This document shows, one piece after another, positions 1 to 6,946 of a stretch of 32,150 nucleotides of DNA (positions are counted from its first letter, which is position 1; each line of letters begins with the position of its first letter). The notes beneath the pieces were generated by a model. The model ran no database searches and had not been told where the DNA came from. It saw nothing but the letters and a program-made list of their open reading frames with translations. Position numbers and translations under genes: made by a program. The DNA is from Rhodosalinus sp046542825 (GTDB taxonomy: Bacteria; Pseudomonadota; Alphaproteobacteria; Rhodobacterales; Rhodobacteraceae). The stretch is taken from positions 1 to 32,150 of the forward strand of contig NZ_JBKHAQ010000022.1 in the NCBI RefSeq assembly GCF_046542825.1, given 5' to 3'.

Positions 1-3
1 AAA

Positions 4-75
4 GCCGCGGCCGCGGCGTATCCGCGGCGGCGGGACACCCCTCCCCAACGAGGGGCGCATATCTGGAAGGATACC
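4..75 (+). promoter_or_regulatory. Candidate serC leader RNA that can sequester the serC ribosome binding site
   Basis: The 5' region of serC folds compactly. GTATCC (18-23) is fully complementary to GGATAC (69-74), which overlaps the ribosome binding site GGAAGGA just before the start codon. Inside this stem lies a perfect hairpin, CCCCTC (38-43) with GAGGGG (50-55). Upstream, several CCGCGG copies (5-10, 11-16, 22-27) can pair with one another in alternative ways. A serC leader motif is known from alphaproteobacterial serC-serA operons, and its last stem overlaps the serC ribosome binding site, which matches what is seen here. I recognise it by position and architecture, not by alignment to a model. 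The element may begin before the window. Confidence 0.5.
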
Positions 76-1233
76 ATGACTGGACCCGCCAAACCGGCCG
101 CGCGGCCGGGAAATCCGCGCTTTTCCTCCGGCCCCTGTGCCAAACCCCCCGTCTTCAGCCTCGACAAGCTTTCCGACGCGGCGCTCGGCCGCTCGCATCG
201 CGCTGCCGTGGGCAAGGACAAGCTCAAGGCTGCCATCGACGGCACGCGCGAGATCCTGGGCGTGCCCGAAGACTACCGCATCGGGATCGTGCCCGCCTCG
301 GACACGGGCGCCGTGGAAATGGCGATGTGGTCGATGCTGGGCGCGCGCAGGGTCGAGATGCTGTCCTGGGAAAGCTTCGGCGCCGGCTGGGTGACGGATG
401 CGGTCAAGCAGCTCAAGCTCGACGCCACCGTACGCGAGGCCGACTACGGCGAGATCGTGGACCTCGCCCGGGTCGATTTCGACGCCGACGTGGTCTTTAC
501 CTGGAACGGCACGACCAGCGGTGTGCGCGTGCCGAACGGCGATGCGATCCCTGCCGACCGCGCCGGGCTGACGATCTGCGACGCGACCAGCGCGGCCTTC
601 GCGCAGGACCTGCCGTGGGAAAAGCTGGATGTCGTCACCTTCTCCTGGCAGAAGGTGATGGGCGGCGAGGCCGCGCACGGGATGCTGATCCTGTCCCCGC
701 GTGCCGTCGAGCGGCTGGAAAGCTACACGCCGCCCTGGCCGCTGCCCAAGATCTTCCGCATGACGAAGGGCGGCAAGCTCAACGAGGGCATCTTCCGCGG
801 CGAGACGATCAACACGCCCTCGATGCTCTGCGTCGAGGACTACCTTCTGGCGCTCGACTGGGCGCGCTCGATCGGCGGACTGGATGCGCTCAAGGCCCGC
901 GCCGATGCCAATGCGCAGGCGGTCTGGGACTTCTGCGCCGCGCGCGACTGGATCGACAACCTGGCCGCCGATCCGGCGACGCGCTCGAACACCAGCGTCT
1001 GCCTCAGGTTCACCGATTCGCGGATCACGGACGGCGCAGCCTTCGCCAAGGCCGTCTCGAGGCGGCTGGAGGCCGAGGGCGCGGCGCTCGACGTGGGCGC
1101 CTACCGCGACGCGCCGCCGGGGCTGCGCATCTGGTGCGGCGCGACGGTCGAGCTGGCCGATATCGAGGCGATGCTGCCCTGGCTCGACTGGGCCTTCCAC
1201 GCCGAGATCGAGGCGCAGGCGCAGGCCGCGTGA
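76..1233 (+). CDS. serC: Phosphoserine aminotransferase (SerC)
   Basis: This PLP enzyme converts 3-phosphohydroxypyruvate plus glutamate to O-phosphoserine, the second step of cytoplasmic serine synthesis; the family also acts on the phosphorylated threonine intermediate of pyridoxine synthesis. The 385-residue protein opens with the family's typical RFSSGPCAKPP stretch and carries the PLP lysine at about K193 in SWQKVMGGEAAHG. Length matches the longer alphaproteobacterial SerC type. The ATG at 76 follows GGAAGGA at a good distance. serA, which acts one step earlier in the pathway, lies 129 nt downstream on the same strand, separated by a hairpin cluster, so the two probably form an operon with uneven expression. 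Control is probably through the structured leader immediately upstream. The identification is secure. Confidence 0.96.
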   Translation: MTGPAKPAARPGNPRFSSGPCAKPPVFSLDKLSDAALGRSHRAAVGKDKLKAAIDGTREILGVPEDYRIGIVPASDTGAVEMAMWSMLGARRVEMLSWESFGAGWVTDAVKQLKLDATVREADYGEIVDLARVDFDADVVFTWNGTTSGVRVPNGDAIPADRAGLTICDATSAAFAQDLPWEKLDVVTFSWQKVMGGEAAHGMLILSPRAVERLESYTPPWPLPKIFRMTKGGKLNEGIFRGETINTPSMLCVEDYLLALDWARSIGGLDALKARADANAQAVWDFCAARDWIDNLAADPATRSNTSVCLRFTDSRITDGAAFAKAVSRRLEAEGAALDVGAYRDAPPGLRIWCGATVELADIEAMLPWLDWAFHAEIEAQAQAA

Positions 1234-1239
1234 TCCCGA

Positions 1240-1343
1240 GGTGCGTGCCGAGCACGCACCCTACCCCCGATCTTCCGCGAGGCGCGTCCGCCGACGCGCC
1301 CTGCCTTGCAACCCAACCGTAGGGTGCGTGCTCGGCACGCACC
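1240..1343. repeat. REP-like paired inverted repeat between serC and serA
   Basis: Two perfect 25-bp arms in inverted orientation lie at 1240-1264 and 1319-1343. Each arm is itself a hairpin, GGTGCGTGC, three loop bases, GCACGCACC. Between them is a third perfect hairpin, GGCGCGTC-CGCC-GACGCGCC (1281-1300). The whole resembles a bipartite REP element (two REP sequences head to head). It fills nearly all of the serC-serA gap and ends about 20 nt before the serA start, so in RNA it may end some serC transcripts, protect 3' ends or lower serA expression. No transposase gene is nearby. Confidence 0.75.
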
Positions 1344-1362
1344 GCTCTTCAAGGAAACCCCA

Positions 1363-2958
1363 ATGGCTCCCAAGGTTCTCGTTTCCGACAAGCTGTCGGA
1401 CACCGCCGTGCAGATCTTCCGCGACCGCGGGATCGAGGTCGATTTCATGCCCGACGTGGGCAAGGACAAGGAACGGCTGCAGGATATCATCGGCCAGTAC
1501 GACGGCCTGGCCATCCGCTCGGCCACCAAGGTGACGGCGAAACTGCTGGAGGCCGCCGACAATCTCAAGGTCATCGGCCGCGCCGGCATCGGCGTGGACA
1601 ACGTCGACCGCGAGGCCGCCTCGAAGAAGGGCGTGATCGTCATGAACACGCCCTTCGGCAACTCGATCACCACGGCCGAACACGCCATCGCGCTCATGTT
1701 CGCCGTCGCGCGCCAGATCCCCGAGGCCAGCGCCTCGACCCACGCGGGCAAGTGGGAGAAGTCGCGCTTCATGGGCGTGGAACTTACGGCCAAGACGCTG
1801 GGCGTGATCGGCGCCGGCAACATCGGCTCGATCGTCTGCGACCGGGCGCGCGGCCTGCGCATGAAGGTCGTGGCCTACGACCCCTTCCTGAGCCAGGAGC
1901 GCGCCGACCAGATGGGCGTGGAGAAGGTCGAACTCGACGACCTGCTCAAGCGGGCCGACTTCATCACGCTGCATGTGCCGCTCACCGACCAGACGCGCAA
2001 CATCCTGAGCCGCGAGAACCTCGAAAAGACGAAGAAGGGCGTGCGGATCATCAACTGCGCCCGCGGCGGGCTGGTGGACGAGGCGGCGCTGGCCGACCTG
2101 TTGAAATCGGGCCACGTCGGCGGCGCCGGCATCGACGTGTTCGAGGTCGAACCCGCGACCGAGAACCCGCTCTTCGGCCTGCCCAACGTGGTCTGCACGC
2201 CGCACCTTGGCGCCGCGACGACCGAGGCGCAGGAGAACGTGGCGCTGCAGGTGGCAGAACAGATGTCGGACTACCTGCTCACCGGCGCGGTGCAGAACGC
2301 GCTCAACATGCCCTCCGTCACCGCCGAGGAAGCCAAGGTGATGGGACCGTGGATCAAGCTTGCGGGGCACCTGGGCGCCTTCATCGGACAGATGACGGAC
2401 GAACCGATGCAGGCGATCAACATCCTCTATGACGGCGTGGCCTCCGAGATGAACCTGGAGGCGCTCAACTGCGCGGTGATCGCCGGGATCCTGAAACGCG
2501 CCAACCCGGACGTGAACATGGTCTCGGCCCCGGTTGTCGCGCAGGAGCGCGGCATCAGGACCTCGATGACCAAGCAGGCCAAGTCCGGCGTCTTCGAGGG
2601 CTATGTGAAGGTCACGGTGGTGACGGCGAAGCGCGAGCGCTCCATCGCCGGCACCGTGTTCTCGGACGGCAAGCCGCGCTTCATCCAGATCAAGGGCATC
2701 ACCATCGACGCCGAGGTCGGCCAGCACATGCTCTACACAACCAACGAGGACGTCCCCGGCATCATCGGCGCGCTGGGCAACACGCTGGGCGGCAACGGGG
2801 TGAACATCGCCAACTTCACCCTCGGCCGGAAGGAAGCCAAGGGCGAGGCCATCGCGCTGCTCTACGTGGACGAGCCCGTACCGGACAAGGCGATCGCGGC
2901 ACTCAACGACACGGGGCTCTTCGGGCAGATCAAGCCGCTGGAGTTCGACGTCGCCTGA
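1363..2958 (+). CDS. serA: D-3-phosphoglycerate dehydrogenase (SerA), long form with C-terminal ACT domain
   Basis: This enzyme oxidises 3-phosphoglycerate with NAD to 3-phosphohydroxypyruvate, the committed step of serine synthesis. The 531-residue product has a split substrate-binding domain (about 1-100 and 290-315), a Rossmann NAD domain with GVIGAGNIGS, the catalytic arginine in NCARGG and the catalytic histidine in PHLGAAT. An intervening domain follows, then a C-terminal ACT domain (about 455-531), where serine feedback acts in related enzymes. The frame is open 19 codons further upstream, but that part runs through the REP-like repeat. The start MAPKVLVSDKL at 1363, after AAGGAAA, fits the family. 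The gene is the downstream partner of serC and is followed by a very long hairpin. Confidence 0.96.
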   Translation: MAPKVLVSDKLSDTAVQIFRDRGIEVDFMPDVGKDKERLQDIIGQYDGLAIRSATKVTAKLLEAADNLKVIGRAGIGVDNVDREAASKKGVIVMNTPFGNSITTAEHAIALMFAVARQIPEASASTHAGKWEKSRFMGVELTAKTLGVIGAGNIGSIVCDRARGLRMKVVAYDPFLSQERADQMGVEKVELDDLLKRADFITLHVPLTDQTRNILSRENLEKTKKGVRIINCARGGLVDEAALADLLKSGHVGGAGIDVFEVEPATENPLFGLPNVVCTPHLGAATTEAQENVALQVAEQMSDYLLTGAVQNALNMPSVTAEEAKVMGPWIKLAGHLGAFIGQMTDEPMQAINILYDGVASEMNLEALNCAVIAGILKRANPDVNMVSAPVVAQERGIRTSMTKQAKSGVFEGYVKVTVVTAKRERSIAGTVFSDGKPRFIQIKGITIDAEVGQHMLYTTNEDVPGIIGALGNTLGGNGVNIANFTLGRKEAKGEAIALLYVDEPVPDKAIAALNDTGLFGQIKPLEFDVA

Positions 2959-2963
2959 GCGAA

Positions 2964-3034
2964 CCGCTCATCGGCGCCTTGCGGGCCTCTTCGCGCAGGC
3001 GGCGCGAGGAGGCCTGCAAGGGCCGACCGAGCGG
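2964..3034 (+). terminator. 71-nt near-perfect hairpin downstream of serA
   Basis: Starting 5 nt after the serA stop, the sequence folds into 31 base pairs around the loop AGGCG (2997-3001). The core is a continuous 20-pair stem (2977-2996 with 3002-3021) including two G-U pairs. After a one-base bulge come TCGGC with GCCGA, and after a small internal loop CCGCTC (2964-2969) with GAGCGG (3029-3034). There is no T-run after it, so it may be a transcript-end stabiliser or Rho-assisted terminator rather than a classical intrinsic one. The phosphatase gene starts 41 nt beyond it. Confidence 0.65.
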
Positions 3035-3075
3035 ACCCGTTGATCGCAGGCGCCGCCCATCCCACCTGAGGACGC

Positions 3076-3801
3076 ATGACCCCCCAGCCTCTTTACGCCG
3101 TCGGCGACATCCACGGCCAGCTTGGCGAACTCGAGCGCGCGCTTGCCCTGATCGAGGCGGACGGCGGCGCCGGGGCGCCGATCGTGTTCCTTGGCGATCT
3201 GGTGGACCGCGGCCCAGACAGCCGCGGCGTGCTGGAGCGGCTGATCGGCGGGATCGACGCGGGCCGCCCCTGGACCGTGGTCAAGGGCAACCACGACGAG
3301 ATGTTCGAGCGGTTCCTGACCATGAACACGCTCGACCATCACCGTATCCTGTCGCGCGTGAACTGGTTCGCCGACCGTCTCGGCGGGCGCGCGACGCTGA
3401 TCTCCTACGGCGTGGACATCGACGCGCTGAAAACGCCCGAGGCGATCCTTGCCGCCGCGCGCGAGGCGGTTCCGGCCGGCCACCTGCATTTCCTGCAGAC
3501 GCTGCCCACGCATCACCGCGCGGGCGACCTGCTTTTCGTGCATGCCGGCATCCGGCCCGGCGTGCCCTGGGAGCAGCAGGATCCCGAGGACTTCCTGTGG
3601 ATACGCGAGCCCTTTCTCAGCCACGCGGAGCCCTTCCCGTGGCTCGTCGTGCACGGGCACACGCCGGGCGACTACCCGTCGCGTCACTCCAACCGCATCA
3701 ACCTCGACGGCGGCGCCGGCTATGGCCGCCCGCTGGTGCCGGCGGTCTTCGAGCAGGGCGATGTCTGGCTGCTGGAGGCGTCGGGCCGCACCGCCTTCTG
3801 A
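3076..3801 (+). CDS. PPP-family metallophosphoesterase (serine/threonine phosphatase-like)
   Basis: The 241-residue protein contains the calcineurin-like metal site in order: GDIHG (D11, H13), GDLVDRG (D41), GNHDE, a histidine in LFVHAGI, and VVHGHTP near residue 195. These residues bind two divalent metals and hydrolyse phosphate esters. Family members include protein phosphatases and dinucleoside tetraphosphate hydrolases; the true substrate cannot be read from sequence. No signal peptide or membrane segment is seen, so it is probably cytoplasmic. The ATG at 3076 follows TGAGGA. The gene lies downstream of serA beyond a long hairpin and converges with the aminotransferase gene, so it may be expressed at low level by read-through. 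Confidence 0.88.
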   Translation: MTPQPLYAVGDIHGQLGELERALALIEADGGAGAPIVFLGDLVDRGPDSRGVLERLIGGIDAGRPWTVVKGNHDEMFERFLTMNTLDHHRILSRVNWFADRLGGRATLISYGVDIDALKTPEAILAAAREAVPAGHLHFLQTLPTHHRAGDLLFVHAGIRPGVPWEQQDPEDFLWIREPFLSHAEPFPWLVVHGHTPGDYPSRHSNRINLDGGAGYGRPLVPAVFEQGDVWLLEASGRTAF

Positions 3802-3923
3802 CGGCTTGCCGACAGGCAGGTTTCGTCCGGCGCAGGCGTACATCTCGTCCGGTGGCCACCTCGCCCGCTCCGCCTCGATCCGCCGGAAGAGGGTGTGCAG
3901 GTTCAGCCCGCCGGCCCCGGCCT

Positions 3924-3939
3924 GCGGGCGCAAGCCCGC
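3924..3939. terminator. Hairpin with GCAA loop between two convergent genes
   Basis: GCGGGC-GCAA-GCCCGC forms a perfect 6-bp stem closed by a GNRA-type tetraloop, midway in the 177-nt gap between the phosphatase gene (plus) and the aminotransferase gene (minus). The position suits a bidirectional terminator. There is no T-run, and I see nothing else in the gap. Confidence 0.35.
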
Positions 3940-3978
3940 GCCACCCGGAGGCAATCCGGACCCGAGGAGGCTGCCCGC

Positions 3979-5163
3979 TCAGACGCCCGCCTTGACGATC
4001 GCCTCGGCCAGTTGCGGCACGGTCCTCTCGTTGAGGCCCGCGATATTCATCCGGCTGTCGCCCACCATGTAGACACCGTGATCGTCGCGCAGTCGCTGCA
4101 CCTGCTCGGGCGTGGCGCCCAGGCGCGAGAACATGCCGCGGTGCTCGGCAATGAAGCCGAACCGGTCCGAGCCGGAGCGCGCCCTGAGTTCCGCGGCAAG
4201 CTGTTCGCGCAGGCGCAACATGCCGGTGCGCATCTCCTCCAGCTCCGCCTCCCAGTCGGCGCGCAGCCGGGGATCGGTCAGCACCATCGTCACCGCCCGC
4301 GCGCCGTGGTCGGGCGGAAAGGAATAGTTCTGCCGATTGAGATAGGCGAGGTTGTCCTGCAGCGCGGCCACGCGGTCGGTGTCCTGCGCCACCGCCATCA
4401 GCGCGCCGGTGCGCTCGCGGTAGACGCCGAAGTTCTTCGAGCAGCTGGCCGCGATCAGCGTCTCGGGGCAGGACGAGGCCACCAGCCGCGTGGGCGCCGC
4501 ATCGGCCTCCAGCCCGTCGCCGAAGCCCTGATAGGCGATGTCGATCATCGGCGTGGCCGAGGTCTCTGCCAGAAGCGCCACGACCTGCCCCCATTGCGGC
4601 AGCGTCAGGTTGGCGCCCGTCGGGTTGTGGCAGCAACCGTGCAGCAGGACGATGTCGCCCGGCCGGGCCGCCGCCAGATCCTCGCGCATCCCCTCGAAGT
4701 CCACCGTGCAGGTGGCGCTGTCGAAATAGCGGTAGGGCACCGTCTCGATCTTCAGGTGCCTGAGGATCGACAGGTGGTTGGGCCAGGTCGGATCCGAGAC
4801 GAAGACGCGCAGGTCGGGCCTTGCCATCCGCGCCAGTTCGAAGGCCTGCCGCACCGCGCCCGTGCCGCCCGGCGTCGCGGCAGAGGCCACCTGCGCCCGC
4901 GTCACCGCGTCACCAAGCACCAGTTCCACCATCGCGTCGTTGAAGGCCGGATCGCCCACCAGCCCGACATAGGCCTTGGTGGTCTGCTCCTCCCACAGGC
5001 GCTTCTCGGCGGCCTTGATCGCGCGCATCACCGGCGTCACGCCTTCCGGGTTCTTGTAGACGCCCACGCCAAGGTCGATCTTCCCCTCGCGCGGGTCGTC
5101 TGCATAGAACTTCATCAACTCGATGATCTTGTCGGGCGGTTGCGTGCTCAGCGTCTCGAACAT
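3979..5163 (-). CDS. Class I aminotransferase, aromatic amino acid or aspartate type
   Basis: This PLP enzyme transfers amino groups between aspartate or aromatic amino acids and 2-oxoglutarate in the cytoplasm. The 394-residue product begins MFETLSTQPPDKI and has the family's early DLGVGVY stretch, the PLP-binding HGCCHNPTG, and the Schiff-base lysine at about K243 in SCSKNFG. Length and motifs fit the aspartate/tyrosine (AspC/TyrB) branch, including the 394-residue aromatic aminotransferase of Paracoccus; aspartate versus aromatic preference is not settled by sequence. The open frame continues far upstream through the sulfurtransferase gene, but that part is only an antisense-like shadow. 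The ATG at 5163 overlaps the sulfurtransferase stop by one base (TGATG), so the two genes are translationally coupled. Confidence 0.9.
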   Translation of the reverse strand: MFETLSTQPPDKIIELMKFYADDPREGKIDLGVGVYKNPEGVTPVMRAIKAAEKRLWEEQTTKAYVGLVGDPAFNDAMVELVLGDAVTRAQVASAATPGGTGAVRQAFELARMARPDLRVFVSDPTWPNHLSILRHLKIETVPYRYFDSATCTVDFEGMREDLAAARPGDIVLLHGCCHNPTGANLTLPQWGQVVALLAETSATPMIDIAYQGFGDGLEADAAPTRLVASSCPETLIAASCSKNFGVYRERTGALMAVAQDTDRVAALQDNLAYLNRQNYSFPPDHGARAVTMVLTDPRLRADWEAELEEMRTGMLRLREQLAAELRARSGSDRFGFIAEHRGMFSRLGATPEQVQRLRDDHGVYMVGDSRMNIAGLNERTVPQLAEAIVKAGV

Positions 5164-6017
5164 CAGGCCTCTCCGGTCGCGACGGGCAGGGTCGGGAAGC
5201 GGCCCCACTCGGCCCAGGACCCGTCGTAAAGCGCATGGTCGGCCTTGCCCAGCCGGGCCAGCGCCAGGTTTATGATCGCCGCCGTCACCCCCGAGCCGCA
5301 GGTGGTGATCGCGGGCTTCGACATGTCGACCCCGGCCGCGGCGAAGGCCGCGCGCAGCCCCGACTCGTCCTTCATCGTGCCGTCCTCGTTCAACAGATCG
5401 CCGTAGGGCAGGTTCCGCGACCCGGGAATGTGCCCCGCGCGCAGCCCCTCGCGCGGCTCGGGCGCCTCGCCGCGGAACCGTTCGGGCGACCGTGCGTCCA
5501 GGATCTCGTGGTCGCCCAGCTTGGCGGCGGCAGAAACCTGGGTCACGTCGCGCACGAGATGGTTCTGCCGGCGCGCGGTCATGTGCCGGTCGCGGATCAC
5601 CGGCTCCATGTCCTCGACCGGCCGACCCTCCGCCTGCCACTTGGGAAAGCCGCCGTCGAGGACGGCCACATCCTCCTTGCCCATCAGCTTGAAGGTCCAC
5701 CAGACACGCGGGGCCGACAGGATGCCCGCACCGTCGTAGACCACCACTTGGTGCCCGTCGCCCACGCCCATCGCGCGCAGGCGGCTCATGAACTTCTCCA
5801 CAGGGGGCGCCATGTGCGGCAGGTCCGATCGCGCGTCGGCGATCTCGTCGATGTCGAAATACCGGGCGCCGGGAATATGCGAGGCCTCGTATTCGGCGCG
5901 CGCGTCGCGGCCCATGGCCGGCAGGTACCAGGAGCCGTCGATCACCCGCAGGTCCGGGTCGTCCAGATGCGCGGCGAGCCAGTCGGTCGAGACCAGCACC
6001 TTCGGATCGTCTGTCAC
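5163..6017 (-). CDS. sseA: 3-mercaptopyruvate sulfurtransferase, two-domain rhodanese
   Basis: This enzyme moves the sulfane sulfur of 3-mercaptopyruvate (or thiosulfate) to thiol or cyanide acceptors. The 284-residue protein has two rhodanese domains: an inactive N-terminal one (about 1-140) and a C-terminal one holding the catalytic cysteine at about C240. The active loop reads CGSGVTA, the form typical of mercaptopyruvate rather than thiosulfate sulfurtransferases. The start MTDDPKVLVSTDWL fits relatives that begin just before the first domain. It is the first gene of a two-gene unit with the aminotransferase, which could make mercaptopyruvate from cysteine by transamination; that link is inferred from adjacency. 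Confidence 0.92.
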   Translation of the reverse strand: MTDDPKVLVSTDWLAAHLDDPDLRVIDGSWYLPAMGRDARAEYEASHIPGARYFDIDEIADARSDLPHMAPPVEKFMSRLRAMGVGDGHQVVVYDGAGILSAPRVWWTFKLMGKEDVAVLDGGFPKWQAEGRPVEDMEPVIRDRHMTARRQNHLVRDVTQVSAAAKLGDHEILDARSPERFRGEAPEPREGLRAGHIPGSRNLPYGDLLNEDGTMKDESGLRAAFAAAGVDMSKPAITTCGSGVTAAIINLALARLGKADHALYDGSWAEWGRFPTLPVATGEA

Positions 6018-6194
6018 CCTGCGCCTCCCTCTGCACGGGACCGTGGCATCTGCCTACGACAGCGGCAGTCGCACGGCAAGGGCGCCGCCCGGCGCCAGGG
6101 CACGCAGCCGCCGGGTCCGGCCCGGACCTGCCAATGCGCACACTGCGGTGGACCCATCCGACTCCATTGCCGGGCGCAGCCCGATGAGCACCCC

Positions 6195-6281
6195 GGTCCT
6201 TCTTCTTGGTGAAAATATCCCCTCGCAGATCGCATTGCCGCCGACAGGCGGCCCCAGTGAAGGTGTCGCGGCGCAGCCGCG
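6195..6281. repeat. Degenerate copy of the CTTGnnGGAAATACCC-type hairpin element
   Basis: In the 281-nt gap between the sulfurtransferase start and the smpB end, GGTCCTTCTTCTTGG is followed by GAAAATATCCCC. Further on comes a perfect hairpin CGCGGC-GCA-GCCGCG (6267-6281), 18 nt from the smpB stop. The first strings match the elements at 11699 and 27145 closely, and the hairpin has the same GGC-GCA-GCC tip as the copy at 27178. It probably serves as the 3' end of smpB mRNA. I see no gene in the rest of this gap. Confidence 0.5.
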
Positions 6282-6298
6282 TCCGCCAGGCAAACGTC

Positions 6299-6781
6299 TC
6301 AGCCGTGCTCCTTCAGCAGCCGTGCCTTCTGGCGTTGCCAGTCGCGCTTGGCCTCGGTCGCGCGCTTGTCGACCGTCTTCTTGCCCTTGGCGATCCCGAT
6401 CTTCAGCTTCGCGATGCCCTTGTGGTTGAAGTAGAGCACCAGGGGCACCAGCGTCATGCCCTTGCGCTGCGTCTCGTTCCAGAGCCGTGCAAGCTCGCGC
6501 CGGTTGACCAGCAGCTTGCGCCGCCGGCGCTCTTCGTGGCCCCAGGTCTTCGCCTGCTCGTAGGGCGCGACATAGCTGTTGACGAGCCACAGTTCGCCGT
6601 CGTCCACGGTCGCGTAGCTTTCGGCGATGTTGGCGCCGCCCTGGCGCAGCGACTTCACCTCCGAGCCCTGCAGCACGATCCCGCACTCGAGGTCCTCCTC
6701 GATGGCATAGTCGAAGCGGGCGCGGCGGTTCTCCGCCACGACCCTGTAGTTCCTGCTCGCGGTGTCGGTCTTTCTGGCCAT
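6299..6781 (-). CDS. smpB: SsrA (tmRNA)-binding protein SmpB
   Basis: SmpB binds the tRNA-like part of tmRNA and brings it to stalled ribosomes for trans-translation. The 160-residue product has the expected beta-barrel core with NRRARFDYAIEE, GIVLQGSEVKSLRQG and the AYV-type VNSYVAPYE region, then a lysine/arginine-rich C-terminal tail that lies in the empty mRNA channel in known structures. I chose MARKTDTASRNY at 6781 as the start by family comparison; the frame is open for 28 more codons, but they run through a repeat. No Shine-Dalgarno sequence precedes it, and a good promoter lies so close that the mRNA may be leaderless. No ssrA gene is visible in this window. Confidence 0.96.
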   Translation of the reverse strand: MARKTDTASRNYRVVAENRRARFDYAIEEDLECGIVLQGSEVKSLRQGGANIAESYATVDDGELWLVNSYVAPYEQAKTWGHEERRRRKLLVNRRELARLWNETQRKGMTLVPLVLYFNHKGIAKLKIGIAKGKKTVDKRATEAKRDWQRQKARLLKEHG

Positions 6782-6790
6782 GAACGCGTC

Positions 6791-6819
6791 ATGTAAGCGT
6801 TGCGGGGCGCGCTGTCCAA
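6791..6819 (-). promoter_or_regulatory. Candidate sigma-70-type promoter of smpB
   Basis: Read on the minus strand, TTGGAC (6819-6814) and TTACAT (6796-6791) are separated by exactly 17 bases. Only nine bases separate the -10 box from the smpB ATG, so transcription should start within about three bases of the start codon. Confidence 0.4.
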
Positions 6820-6847
6820 CGGCCTTGCGCGGTGCGAGCGGGGAGAA

Positions 6848-6871
6848 TGGGTATTTCCGGACCATTGAAAA
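6848..6871 (+). repeat. 24-nt intergenic repeat, copy 1 (TGGGTATTT...GGACCATTGAAA)
   Basis: This 24-base string matches 21 of 24 positions of the minus-strand sequence at 14147-14170. It lies between the divergent smpB and class III aminotransferase genes. The GGGTATTT part is the reverse complement of the AAATACCC core of the elements at 11699 and 27145, so it may be a remnant of the same family. Confidence 0.5.
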
Positions 6872-6911
6872 AGCGGGCGCGCGCTGCTGGACGGTGCCGC
6901 TGGCGGTGGTA

Positions 6912-6927
6912 GGATTTGATCAAATCC
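6912..6927. promoter_or_regulatory. 16-bp perfect palindrome, candidate operator for the aminotransferase
   Basis: GGATTTGATCAAATCC is a perfect inverted repeat ending 19 bases before the ATG at 6947 and a few bases before the ribosome binding site GGAG (6935-6938). Its AT-rich core stands out in very GC-rich DNA. Position and symmetry fit a repressor operator for a dimeric regulator; I cannot name the family from the sequence. No regulator gene lies beside it. Confidence 0.45.
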
Positions 6928-6946
6928 CGCTTTCGGAGCCAGGCCC

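Noticed and set aside
1261..2727. Long minus-strand frame (488 codons) opposite serA, and similar long antisense frames opposite rnr, thiolase, ALDH and asd
   Set aside because: They lie opposite confidently identified genes, have histidine/arginine/alanine-rich composition typical of antisense frames in GC-rich DNA, and show no domain.
5164..6141. Aminotransferase frame stays open 326 codons upstream of its start, suggesting a fused 720-residue protein
   Set aside because: The extension is an arginine/proline/glycine-rich translation overlapping the intact sulfurtransferase gene in another frame. The family start at 5163 overlaps that gene's stop by one base, the usual coupled arrangement.
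6018..6298. Search for an ssrA (tmRNA) gene next to smpB
   Set aside because: No tRNA-like acceptor end or tag-coding sequence can be seen; the gap holds only a degenerate hairpin element.
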